Assembly: GCF_052857255.1 (NCBI RefSeq)
Contig: NC_135497.1
Span: 119,240,744-119,304,743, forward strand
Origin: Amblyomma americanum
Lineage: Eukaryota; Arthropoda; Arachnida; Ixodida; Ixodidae
Direction of reading: 5' to 3'
DNA: 64,000 nucleotides
This document shows, in pieces, positions 12,005 through 23,034 of the stretch (position 1 is the first letter of the stretch; each line of letters opens with the position of its first letter). The notes beneath the pieces were generated by a model, which worked only from the letters and a program-made list of their open reading frames with translations, did no database searches and was not told the DNA's origin. A program made the position numbers and the translations under genes.

Positions 12005-12489
12005 CCACTGACCAAGGTCAAACACAAAAAACTAATGACGTTTCGGGAGCGCTACGGCTCCCTTCCCCGACAACAATTTATTTTGACAGTCTGTAGAATC
12101 GCCACAGACTCTTGTCTATAAAGTCTATAGAATTTCTATAGACAAATCCTATAGACTAGTCTATAAGCAATACACACCCTATAGACAGTACATATACAAT
12201 CTATAGATTTATGGCCATACACATTTAGTAGACTTTTGTCTATAGACGGTCTATAGACTATGAATAGACAATAGGAAATATCTATAGGAATGCAGTAGGG
12301 TCTATAAGGAGTGTATAGGCACTCTATAAACCATTTTTGTAAGGGTTGTTCACAGAACAAGGGAGCCGTAGCGCTCCCGAGACGTCATTGTTGTTTGACC
12401 TTGGTCAGTGATCAGTGAGTCTCATTGCGAACAAGGGAACCGTAGCGCTCCCGAAACGTCATTTGGGTTTGACCTTGGTCAGTGACCAA
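12005..12489. repeat. Inverted-repeat-flanked TCTATAGAC element, copy 2
   Basis: The core (about 12085-12337) is the second copy of the TCTATAGAC-rich repeat. It is flanked on the left (12005-12064) by a sequence reading ACTGACCAAGGTCAAA ... CGGGAGCGCTACGGCTCCC and on the right by two tandem copies of its reverse complement (about 12358-12412 and 12431-12489). The whole forms a fold-back structure. Confidence 0.8.
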
Positions 12490-12739
12490 TGAATCTCAAC
12501 AGAATTTAGAGATAACAATGGCCGTGTGAATGAATCTGCGGTTAGCAAAAAGCGATTGGAAGATCGGTGGCTCAAAAGTAGAGGTGACATAATTAGGTTA
12601 CAAGTGTAGTATTAAAAATGTATTTAAAAATAATGGAGAACTTATAGACCGATTTATAACACCGTTAAAGAAATATACAGAAAAAAACGACTAAAAGAAA
12701 AAAAAGGAAAAAAGACGAGCATGGTGGCCACTGCCACCA

Positions 12740-13105
12740 CCTCATTTCAAAGAGGACGCTCCTATCTTCCATCCGCCCATCCAGTACGCCGCTCGAGAGC
12801 TCAAATTTGACGCTGGCTACTAAACCAGTCAAATTCAGCTATGTGTTTCCAAATTCGCGCGATCCACATTGCGCATTCTGCGACGAAGTGGCTAACTTAT
12901 ACCACACGGTATGGGCATGCCAGAACAATCCAGGTATTCCAAAAATCAATAATCCAAACAACTGAGGACTGGGCGGTGGCACTGTTCAGCTCAAATTCGG
13001 AAGGCCAGCTTTCGCTGGTGAACCGGGCAAGAGCGGCGTCTAAGTCCAATGGGCTCCTGGAATGGGGGCCCACACAACTAATTTTGAATTCCTCTGTGCG
13101 CTAAA
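12740..13105 (+). mobile_element. LINE ORF2 3' end, degenerate
   Basis: Across two frames the forward strand reads CAFCDE ... HTVWAC, a terminal CCHC-like knuckle, then EDWAVALFSSNSEGQLSLV and RARAASKSNGLLEWG. This W-x-x-x-L-x-S-x-x-x-x-x-Q-L-x-L-V-x-x-A pattern is the usual C-terminus of tick non-LTR retrotransposon polyproteins. Frameshifted, hence dead. Confidence 0.7.
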
Positions 13106-13939
13106 CGTTTTCTCATTCACTCACTTGAGGTGGGTTGAAGCCTAACATCCTTTCCGAGCGTCGAGCGAGCCGAGCCGTGCCTCACGAGACTTTTGTAGTG
13201 TCTCCGCAAACCAGTTTCCGTCACAGCAGATCTCTGACACGCCCTGGGCTCGTCGTTTCTTGGCCCCAGTCAGGGCAGCGCCCTTTAATCTGTGAGCTCT
13301 GCATTCATAAAACTTCCCTACATGTCCCCACGTCTCCGGCAGTGCGTGGGAAGAAGCCGCGAGGCGGTTAGAAGCGGCGCGCTCTTCACTGTTCATAATG
13401 TACTGCGCTACTGTGGCAACCCACAGCCCTCATAACTGCTACGAGACGTCCCACGAGGCAGCGCTTGTTCTTTGTTACCTGCCGCCTTTGCCGCAGCAGT
13501 GCGAAGAAGAGGTTCCCATGCTATTGGTATGCGCAACATTGAGGCCAAGCAAATTTGGCACCAGGCAACAACGCGTTTCCCTCTGGACAGCGCAGCATCC
13601 TACGCTGCTTGGACGCAGGGCACCATCATCGCTCCCTTCAGGACTTCATTTGTTCAGCGAACCTTTTCCTGTTCATATAATTCATGCCAAATCTACGTCT
13701 TGAGGCAATAATCACCGCTGAAAGAAAAGAAGGTAAACGGGTTCTGTTCCTTTTTGAAGTACCGATCGTTGCACTCCACCGCCCTTGGCACGATCGCCTC
13801 ACAGAACAGATACGTGCGCAAGGCGAGAGCTAAGGCGCTCGATTTCACACAGGTTGTGGTTGTGCGTCGTTAATTTGATGTGGCGGACCGATGCTGAAGA
13901 GTGCCAGCATTTCTTCGCCATTGTCTGCGACTTCTCATG

Positions 13940-15690
13940 GATTTGTTCCCGATTTCTCGTGCAGATTTACCCCACCGGCGCGCTGGAGGGCGCCGACGAC
14001 CGACGCACAGCAGTTTATTAGCAGAGGGATTTCGCAATGCGCTTTTGCGCTGGTGGCAGTTTTCTTTGCAAGACGCGTCTTTTGATTTCCCTCTTTCGCC
14101 CTGCCACTTCGCGGCACCCCTCAGGGATCGGTCCTCTCTCCTGTCTTATTTAACATCGCTCTGGCCGGGCTGTTTCCGCGTACGTTGAGTCTCGCTGTCT
14201 GTCTTGCTCTCCGCATAAGTCAGAGCTTCTCCTCGTGCGCGGCCGCTCCGTTCCTCGCTGGCGTCCTCTAATCCACCTTGCCTCGCACGTTCAACCTATT
14301 CCACTGGTCCCCCACCTTCGCGTTCTCGCCCTGCACATCTCCAAGCGAACGGCCGCTCGGGGGTCTCCCTGAACCACTTTTCCATCACGGTCGCACACCT
14401 TCTATTGTATTCTCTACCGCTACGCCGGACTGCTTGAACAAGACTCGATTCTCCAGTCCAGGTCATTTTCTCAGCCGTTTTGATTATGTTACCCCGTACT
14501 TGGCCCTCACACCCTCAGACTTGGATGGCCTCGCCGTGCTTCTTCGTCGCGGGTTTACAAGGTGGCTCTTGGCTTCCTGCAGTCCACGTCCACCCAGTAT
14601 TTCCTCGCCCTCGGCCTCCACAACACTGCTCATGAGACAATTGAAGATCACGCAACCGCCAAACACTACCGCCTCACTGCCCCCGCCTCTGGAAAACAAT
14701 TTCCCGGTTACTCCCGCTTTCGGCGCTCACCCACTTATCTCGCTTCCCCATGCCCTTGCCTCGAGCCTTGCGCTCGTCGCTGGTTATCGCTCCCATTCCA
14801 GTCCACATGCACTTCGTCCTTAATGTTGGCCGGCCCACGGCCCGTGCTTCCTGTCTGCAACGCTATCACAGCTCCCTCGACTCGGTCGTATACGTCGACG
14901 CAGCCGCCTACCCCACCCTTCCTACTTTCACCTCGGTCGTGGTCGATCGCCACGGTCGCCTACTCACGGCTGGCTCCATTCGCTCCTCGAACCCTCATGT
15001 GGCCGAAGAGCTCGCAGTGGCCCTCGCCATGACCCTTCCTAGCTGCGCCCCTTGTGACATATTTTCCTACTCCGCTTCTGCTTGCTGCTGTTTCCGCGAT
15101 CTCACCGTCGACCGCACCGCTATGCGAGTCCTCCGTCACCTACCTCCTCGAGATTCACCTCACACTCTGGTCTCGACCCTGGGCCGCATGTCTGTGGAGG
15201 GAAATGAACAGGTGCATGCCTGGGCCCGTGCTCTTTTTTACCGGGCTGATTCCCCTTCGGCCGCCTCCTCTGACCCAGCACTCCGTTTCGACTCCATACC
15301 CCTGGTCTTTTCTCCGAGATTTTAGAGCATTTTCGCTCCCAACGCCGCAAATACCCCTTTGCTGACCCTCGCCTCTGCCGTGAGGAGTCCATTGCCCCTC
15401 GCCAACTTCACACCGGCACATACCCTACCTCACGCGCTACACCGCCTTTACCCTGCATGCTACGGCGCCAATTGCCCGCTATGCGTGGAGTGTGCGACTA
15501 TATCACACCGTCTGGGCCTGAGCTGCCAGTCTCGAATGTAGCCGGCTGGGAACGTGCCCTCCGGTCGTCCGACCTGGTTGATCAGCAGCAGCTCGTCGCC
15601 CGGGCTGCCGCGACCACTGGGCTTTTGGGGCCCTGGACGAAGGGCTCCGATCCCAGACCGAAGTCCCACTGAACCTCACCAATAAAGATG
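13940..15690 (+). pseudogene. Non-LTR retrotransposon ORF2 remnant: reverse transcriptase, RNase H and zinc knuckle
   Basis: Forward frames show in order: PQGSVLSPVLFNIAL near 14.12-14.17 kb (reverse transcriptase block with the Q-G-S-V-L-S-P core); VVYVDAAAYPTLPTFTSVVV, HGRLLTAGS and HVAEELAVALA (14.89-15.04 kb, RNase H-like with the catalytic Asp and Glu positions); GNEQVHAWARAL (about 15.2 kb, RNase H end); CPLCVECATISHRLGLSC (knuckle, about 15.47 kb) and WERALRSSDLVDQQQLVARA. The frame changes repeatedly, so the element is broken. An AATAAAG follows at about 15.68 kb. The family is I/Jockey/CR1-like because of the RNase H; the exact clade is not decided. Confidence 0.8.
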
Positions 15691-16690
15691 TTCTTCACCA
15701 CCACTGCCGCGATAAAAAGAAAGCGAATGAAAAATAAGGTTCGTTGCATTTCTATAGATTTTTCTTAGACACGTGTGCGCGAGTGGACGTGCAGACACAC
15801 GTCGCATTAGCATGGTCTCTGAGCCCCTGCCTTCCTGCGCTGGAAAGGCGCCGGAACCGCGGTACGTGCTGATCTCCTCGTTTGCTCCCCCAAAAGAAAC
15901 GTAATGTCAAGATCGTCTGCTTTGACCGGTCATGGACCTAATGTCATTCTGGGGGAAAATATGATGTCAGGAGCAGCGACGGCGATTGATCGAGGTCCTG
16001 ATGTTTCGCTGGGCGAAATACATTACTACAATTTTTGCTAGGTGTGTTGATTTTTGGAGAGGGTGTGCAAGGGTACTTGAGCCTTGTGCCGCGCTCCTGT
16101 GGGGGTTATTCTTGCTGTAGGGAGGTCAGTCAGGCTGACCGCAGTTAAAAGGTGAATTCAAACGAAGCGCCATTGACCCGCGGACCAGGCGTCACGTGAC
16201 GCGCAGCTTCCGCTCCTAAAGTCCGTGCCTGGCTCGCGTACGGAAAAAGGCCACGCGCATGTCTAATCCGCTAATCGTCACTCCCGACATTCGTCTTTGC
16301 AGGTAGCGATATGCGTATCGGGCATGCACACGGTCTTCCGCCTTGCTGCGTTGACCAACATCGCGAACCAGGCGCAAACTCATGGCACGGAAGTGGGACA
16401 TCACGTGGCGCCTTGTCCACTATAGTCCACGGGTCAGTGGTAAGTGGTGTGAATTCACCTTTATCAAAGCTCTTCTAGGAGCTGGTGCAAGGTGCGCCAG
16501 TGTCTGCAGTTAGGGACGCGGCGACCTGTGTTCAAGTTGTTAAACGGCCGGCTGTGTGCCGACCGCGGATGGTCCTTTCCGATCTGCCATCCTGTGTATC
16601 CCTTTATATTTCCGTAACCCTCTGTACCCATGGCGGTATGTGCAGGAGACTAATTATATTCGTTTTTTTTAGAGACCCAGCCTCGTATGT
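15691..16690. other. No gene recognised
   Basis: Spacer between the LINE and the 3' end of gene 2; no convincing frame. Confidence 0.5.
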
Positions 16691-16691
16691 G

Positions 16692-16697
16692 TTTATT
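16692..16697 (-). other. Polyadenylation signal of gene 2
   Basis: AATAAA on the minus strand about 145 bases after the gene 2 stop codon. Confidence 0.5.
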
Positions 16698-16842
16698 TCT
16701 ATAAACTGTTGGACGTGAATTAGTCTTGTCTCACTGAAACTTACTTGAACTTCCTGGTCGCTTCATTGAATCAGCCACCAAGTCGTTCTCGAAGAACAAA
16801 AGAACCTCACTTTACTCAAGGATTCAGTCTGGTGTCCGGCTT

Positions 16843-17047
16843 TTAATTCTGAAGCAACCTTTGGGCGTAAGTGCTGGCAGCTGCCACGACCAGACAGGCG
16901 AAGGGCTCAACACTCGGGGAGCGACACACTTGAAATCCTTCAGTGTGGACACTGCGCAGGGCGTCCGTCTTCAGTTTGAAAGCAATGTCTGGACATTCCC
17001 TGCTGGGCGCTATGGCCGATATGCAGTCTGAGTAGTCGGTCACTAGC
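16843..17047 (-). CDS. Gene 2 exon 3: terminal A exon
   Basis: Acceptor cgacag|g, entry phase 2; DYSDCISAIAPSREC gives C4 and C5, FQVC gives C6; TAA at 16843-16845. Confidence 0.8.
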
Positions 17048-20000
17048 CTGTCGAACAAGCAAGAAGCGAAAATGTTGATTTGGTTAGTTCCAGTTTGCAG
17101 CGCGGCGCACTAAAAGCCATTTGTCCCTTGTCCATCAAACACCGGTTTAAATTAACTTGCAGAACCTTCCCTCCGCCCAACGACAAGCTGGACAGGGCGC
17201 ACGCGGTGGCCCTCAGACAACTGCAGACGCTCACGTACCCCAACCTGGCACAATACCACAGGCTATTCCCCGGAACATACCCGACGAATATATGCAAGGT
17301 CTGACACACTGCTATTGGAACTTTACCCCACATGCTCTGGGACTGTAGCAAAAACACTGACGGTGCTAACTCCGGAACCCTCCCGCCGCGGTGGGCCGCT
17401 GCCTTGCGCAGCCCCAGCCTCGGTGACCAACTCTGAGCCGTCCAGCAGGCCCGCGAAGCGACGGCGAGGCAACATTTCGACGTCCCCACGTGGGAGACCT
17501 AAGGCCCCGTCGACGAAAGCTCTGCAGGGCTTTTAAATAAAGTTGTTACCAACCAAAAGTTGGGATGAAACGCTCTCAAGCTTCATTCTGAACGCCGACT
17601 CCGGATTCAAATGGGCTCAGAGCGCTGCCAACAAATCGCCACTGCAACATTCGCCTCTCACACGTCATTGTTACTATCAAATGTCACTGCAGCGCCCCTT
17701 TTGCGCCGTTGGAATAAAAGGAAAGAGAAATCTGAAGTTGGCAACCTTGACACTTTGCTGCCGAATGCGATTTCTGAGAAAAGCGGTGGCTCGAAAGAGG
17801 CCTGAAGGAGGAATTGCGAGATGCTTTAACGTCATCTACTGCACACATACACACATACAGCATACACCGACAACGCGGTACCTCTGCGATCGAATTTTAG
17901 CAAGCCGCACCTTACGAACGAGTTGGCGATTTTTCTGTTAGCGACAGAACGCCGAAGATGCCCATTCCGACATCGCGCACGCCGGCTAAGATTTTCGGCC
18001 TCGACTCTTCGTCATTTTAGGTACTCAAGCTCTCGTAACTAAAGGGCAGGGCATTGTCTCCTTGCCGCCATATTTATGTTTACTTGTTCACTGTAAATTA
18101 TTGCCGCAGCTGCTTAAACAAGGTAAAACTCTCTGAACCAGAGGGCTACACAATAAGCATGATTGCTTCAATAAAAGACAGGGGTCGTTGACCCGTCCGT
18201 TTATCATGGAAATAAATATTCGAAGGAAGTCTTCGTATGCTTTCGCCTAGGCTTTCTGTGTACATTCTGATCAACAAATGTAAAATATTTTTGTTTGTTA
18301 TTTGCATAATTGATTGCAGTGGTGCAGGGCATCGTCGACCAACGATCCACTCGATCCCCTCTGCTCCTGGCACAAAAGGAAAGGCAAGATATTCTGGTGA
18401 ACGCGTGCAAGTAATTACCTGCAAACTTTTCGCCACTGAACTGACCGGACTTTCTTGTTGCGGGGTCTTCTGCGGCGGAGCTTCTTGGCCAAGGTCATTT
18501 TTCTCTCACACATATTTCTCACGTTGATAAGTTGCGTTTCGTTGCATCCTTGTACGGCCGCTGCAAAGAACAAGTTGAACGAAAATAACGATACGAACTG
18601 TTCAGTTTGAAGGTTGGTTTCGTTAGGCACAGTTGTGACGTAATGCTGTTTGCAGACCTTTTGTGCTATGGCGTCTACTGACCTGCTTGAATCGTGCGTC
18701 GCAGTTTTTTTAGAGACCTTTCCAGTCTGCGGTTTCGAAAACCTGCAATTGGCTTCCTGTCTGAAAGTGAAACAAGAAGAGAAAAAGATAGCATCACGGG
18801 CTCGCTATACTTATCAACTGACACTGTTACTAAGAGCGCCCCGAGTTCTATTCACAGGTTTGCTCCCATACTATCGACGCCTTTTGGTGTCAGATTGGAC
18901 TGTACCACATGGTTTTAACCCTGAACACCTTTAATACTTTTAATTCCCTTCAAGTAGCCGTTAGTACCTGTAACGAAGCGTGAAAGAAGGGGTATCCACA
19001 TTTGAATGCTCTTCGGTAGTCTTGTTATTAGGGATCTTCTTGCTCTCTAATGCTATATACTACGTGACACTTAGAGCGACGTTTTATTTATTTATTTTGG
19101 ATGCGTCTGACGGTATAAAGATATACCAGACGGCAAATGCATTTTATCCAAAAACTGGCTGGCCTACGAAATTCATGGGAAAGCAAACGTTCTGTTTCTT
19201 CCCACGCTTTCTCAATACTTGGCTCGCTCAAAGACTGCGTACAAAAAAAATTTCGCGATTGCTCCAGTGTAATTACGTTTGCGATTAAAATTTCAAGTAA
19301 AAAACGTCTTTGCACTCATGCGGTGTGAAAAAAAGGACCGAACTTTTGGACGTTCCTGTTCAGATTACTCAATTCACTGCATTGCTAGTAAAATCACCGT
19401 TGCTGAAATTCAGGATCGTTCCATTGCAGTTTTCGCATAATCAACTGAGCTTTAAGAAACTCATGATAATCTATGACTGTCTTATGAAAGGCGCAAATGA
19501 ATCGAGAGCCGACGCCATGCAGTGCCTAATTTCGTGTAAACGTTTTCTTAATTTGTAAAAAAATTAACCTTGGTGCGATTGGAAAGAGATTGTTTGTACA
19601 CCACTCTACACTATGTATTTTCACTAAAACTGCGCCGCGTCGCCAATGCAAGAGTTGGCAGGCAGAGTACGCCGAGCTAAGAACGGCGATTAATTGGCCA
19701 ACACCTTGGCTAATAATCCTAATCTTGGTGGCGGCGAATTGCAAATTATCGTTACGAAAAGCTTTGTAACTTAGGGCTCCCGATCGGTTCTAAAGCTTAC
19801 GCTTTAGCATGGACAACGCTGCGCACTTTTAGAGAGACCAACGATGGAAATGCTACAAGACAAAGCGAGCATGCATATTTTGGCTGCATATTCACAATTC
19901 CTTTCGCGATAGCAGCCATGAGCTTTCAAGTGACGACCTGGCGAATTTCAGTCGTCGTTTAGTAGCGCGTGTAAACAGGCGTGTCTTCCCTTCAACAGTG

Positions 20001-22431
20001 ATCTCAGCGCTTGTGTTTCGTGGTGTTGTGTTCGAGCAACTTCCTCGAAGGGAGGAACCGCTGTGCACAGCGGCTCTTTTTGAGGCGTCTGTTTATATGA
20101 GTGGGCGGCATTTGAGTTTTTCTATGACTTTACCTTAAAACGCGTGAAAATTCCATGTGTGCGACACTTCGTCTACGAGAAGAAAAAAAAATGGACGTGT
20201 GCAGTTTACCTTTTGGCTCCCTTTCGAATTACGATGTTGGATCAACTAGCCCAACAGTACGTCTTAAGCGACGATAAAGGAGAAGAAATAGTGCCAAAAA
20301 AATGTTGGACCCACCACCCGTATCTCTCAAATACTTGTAGACGGCACTGCAAAATCATCCCCGCCTCTCTCTGTTGTGGTGTCTTATGAAGACAGCATTT
20401 ATTCAAAGCTCGTATACGGGGAAATGACAAAAAGGTTCAGGAAGGGGGGGCCACTAAATAGGCCATTGCAGATATATATAGCGTGGCGGAGATAGACGCT
20501 CCTCAGCAATAAAATGAAGCAAAAGAGCACTGCGGCGCCTAATAAAAGAACTGAAGCCAGCTTAAAATAAAGGGGCACTCGGAGTTAGCAACTCTTGAGG
20601 CTTCCATAAAGCAGAGTCTTTTCAGGACGTTCTCAATCTTGGCGGCGACTGCGGTCCTCCAGTGCACATTTTTGGTATGGTATACGGTATGAAAGGTTTA
20701 ACGTGTCGGGGCTGCACATAGATTGTAAGAGACGCCGTACTGGTGGTCCGCTCCGCGGATTACTTACGAATAGCAATAAAAAAAGGCGGTGTATATTTGC
20801 CGGCGTATATATTCGCGAAGCTTTGTTGTGTTTGGTTTCTATTTTATTTCTTATCGCCGCTGGCGCGGGGTTCGTTTACTGTGTCACAAGGCAAGATTAT
20901 TCCGAAACGGTCGTGATCAATATGAAGGAGCAAATGGTATCTTGAACTCCCAATCGCACCTGTAACACTCTGATAAACCTGCTGTGGTGGCTTAGTGGCT
21001 TTTGCGTTTGGCTGCTGATACCAAGGTATAGCGGGTTCGATCCCGGCCGTGGTGGCTGTATTTCGATGAAGGTGAAATACAAAAAAAGCGCCCGCGTGGT
21101 GTGCCATGTCAGCGAGCGCTAAAGAACCGCAGGTGGTCTAAATTAATCCGGAGCCCTCTGCTACAGCGTCTAGCCCATTTGTCGCTTCGTGTCGTTGAAC
21201 CACGCAGTTCACAGGAGCTCTCATACCGAAGCCCAGCAGCCTGTGCCACTATGATGTTGCGATCACGAAGCACTCGATATCGCTTTTGGATACTTTAGCG
21301 CTCTTATAAGAGTAGTCCCCTAATGTTAAGTGAAAGCCAGCCGCTGTGTATAAACAATAGAAACACTTTTGCATTCACAACTATATAAATAATAAGTGCA
21401 CAGCACACTTTTTGTGGCTCTGCTCGCCTAGATCTTGATTCTCCATGCATTTCACTTCTCAAACCTGCATTTTTTAACCTTATTTTTGGAGTGACCGCTT
21501 AAAGGTGCAGCGGAAGTAAACCAGAGAACTGCGCGCACTGCGCGAAACAGGATGAATTCTACAAAACTCTAATTTCACGAACCAGGACTGCGTCTTTTTC
21601 TTTAACGGCTGAAGCAGAAGGTATTAGAATTTAAAACCTGCCCTTTCTTTGAGTCGGAAGTGGAAAATTCTTCGACTATAGTGCCGAACCAGTGCACCAG
21701 AGCGCTGAGGTCCAGCAATGACAGGGACCGTCAGTTATGCGAACCTTGACAGAACAGCCTAACCGTGTCGTTCCCCGTTAAGTTAAACCAGATATGCATC
21801 TCCTTTATCAAGCGTTGGATAAAGCCTGACAGAAGGACGACATCGTCTTTCTTGGCGTGGCTGCTCAGAATGTGGTGCTTCGAGTCCGCATCAGTTTTTC
21901 ACTTGCCGTTTCCCACAAAACACCGGCACTGATTAATTCTCGTGACACTATAATGCTTATTTCGAATCTTTCCGGCGTGTGCGATGCAGCTTTCCCGTTC
22001 GTTTTGAAGTCACGAAACTGTACTGTGCGCGGAATCAAATCGGCAGTGTTTTGTACTGTTCCTTCAAGAAGACTTTTCTGCAGCCTTGTAGAAGCTTAAG
22101 CTGGCGTGACAGAATCACGCGTTGCGCACGTGAAAGCCGGCAGCAGGTAAGAGCGTTTCATGACGGGCGCCTGTGCACTGACCAATCACGAACCGCCTCA
22201 TGAATCTGGCCCCTGTGCCTCACCCTGGAAGTACTCGTAGTATTCGTCCTGGTCGTAGTAGTAGTACTCTTTTTCGCCCGTGTCCTCGAGGTAGTACTCG
22301 TCGTCTTCGTTGGCGGCATGCATGGGAGGCCCCGTGGGCGCCGGGCCCTTGTCAGCGACGCCGCGCCAGAGCTTCATGCACGCCACGCCTTGGAGCCAGG
22401 CCACAGAAAGCAGCGCGCATCGCCATCGCAT
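16843..22431 (-). CDS. Gene 2: secreted single-module six-cysteine protein with acidic Tyr-rich N-terminus
   Basis: Three minus-strand exons (22224-22431, 18419-18560, 16843-17047) join to 555 bases, exactly 184 codons plus stop, with phases 1 and 2 at the two junctions. Residues 1 to about 17 are a signal peptide (MRWRCALLSVAWLQG). The mature N-terminus is acidic and Tyr-rich (DDEYYLEDTG, EYYYYDQDEYYEYF), resembling tyrosine-sulfated segments of secreted proteins. One B-A module follows: C1-x11-C2 in CNETQLINVRNMC, C3 in RKVC after a very basic loop (KKLRRRRPRNKK), C4-x9-C5 in CISAIAPSREC, and C6 in FQVC. The C-terminus (FACLVVAAAS ...) is mildly hydrophobic and may be a weak GPI signal. The acidic N-terminus and basic loop could pair electrostatically. 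I chose the ATG at 22429-22431 because the signal peptide begins there; an upstream in-frame ATG gives no leader. Function is unknown. Confidence 0.75.
17150..17545 (+). mobile_element. LINE 3' end in the last intron of gene 2
   Basis: One forward frame reads LRQLQTLTYPNLAQYHRLFPG, then TYPTNICKV and, after frame changes, HMLWDC and PPRWAAALRSPSLGDQL and VQQAREATARQ, ending with AATAAAGTTGTTACCAACC. This is the standard C-terminal knuckle and tail of tick LINE ORF2. It is antisense to gene 2. Confidence 0.75.
18419..18560 (-). CDS. Gene 2 exon 2: B exon
   Basis: Acceptor ctttgcag|cg (an alternative acaag|ga keeps frame and removes four codons), donor ag|gtaatt, phase 1 to 2. C1-x11-C2 is intact; the C2-C3 loop is unusually basic. 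Confidence 0.78.
18561..20980. other. First intron of gene 2, nothing recognised
   Basis: AT-rich; no SINE or LINE motif and no splice-bounded exon seen. Confidence 0.45.
20981..21240 (+). mobile_element. tRNA-derived SINE
   Basis: Box A-like region tggcttagtggct and box B ggttcgatccc near the 5' end, followed by the body atttcgatgaaggtgaaatac and aaagaaccgcaggtggtct shared with the copies at 33.45 and 34.6 kb. Resembles the Ruka-type SINE of ticks (from memory). It lies in the first intron of gene 2. Confidence 0.8.
21241..22223. other. Intron of gene 2, nothing recognised
   Basis: No motif-bearing frame seen. Confidence 0.4.
22224..22431 (-). CDS. Gene 2 exon 1: signal peptide and acidic Tyr-rich segment
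   Basis: Starts at ATG 22429-22431 and ends at donor cagg|gtgagg in phase 1. A tttcgttgcag acceptor-like sequence about 35 bases upstream suggests an intron in the 5' UTR. Confidence 0.75.
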
Positions 22432-22559
22432 GACGTCGCGATGCCGGCCCTTGCCGCTACTGCAACGAAAGATAGAAACATATTGCACTTGCGTGCTCTG
22501 CTGCAGTCCCGACTGTGTTGTTTTGCTTTCACATTAATCGCGTAATTCTAGGGGTGCGG

Positions 22560-22770
22560 GAATAGTGCTTTTTCGAAATCTAATCGAATATTAATGGTCA
22601 GCTTTGCTAGTCGAATACAAATAGTGTGGTACCTCGAGCTTGGCGCATGGTGGCCTTAGTTGCCTATGTGCCATAAAACCCAACACAGCACAACACAAAT
22701 AGTGTGGTTAAAAACTAAATCGAATACGAATAGAATAGTGAAAGAACCGCATCGAATACGAATCGAATAT
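22560..22770. repeat. AT-rich TCGAATA repeat with SINE tail fragment
   Basis: Repeated aatcgaata/tcgaatac words on both sides of a short fragment (gcgcatggtggccttagttgcctatgtgccataaaaccc) that looks like the 3' part of another SINE. A related TCGAATA-rich stretch lies at 23.69-23.81 kb. Confidence 0.5.
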
Positions 22771-22789
22771 TTGCTTGATTATGATGATT

Positions 22790-23034
22790 ATGATTTTTTA
22801 TGGAGCAAAGGCATCTAGGGCGAAAGAGCGCCATGGCACATGGTATTTTTCTTCTGCTCAAGGTGGGGTCAAAGACCCATTTCAAAAGAATTTAACTCAA
22901 AATAAGCCGAGAACCAGGCAGGGGAAAGCTTGTACCCATTGTATCACCGGTGGGTACCCGGTGGCACTGGGGATCGAACCCCGCACCTCCCGCACGCGAG
23001 GCGGATGCTCAAACCACTAGGCCACCGCTGCGGT
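22790..23034 (-). mobile_element. tRNA-derived SINE, second family
   Basis: On the minus strand it begins ccgcagcggtggcctagtggtttgagc (box A) and has box B ggttcgatccccagtg about 40 bases on. The body differs from the 20.98-kb SINE family. Confidence 0.7.

Noticed and set aside
14484..15669. Several long open frames on both strands at 14.5-15.7 kb as genes
   Set aside because: They are overlapping frames of one GC-rich, frameshifted LINE remnant.
17043..17489. 148-residue minus-strand open frame
   Set aside because: It is the antisense of a LINE 3' end; the forward strand carries recognisable LINE motifs.
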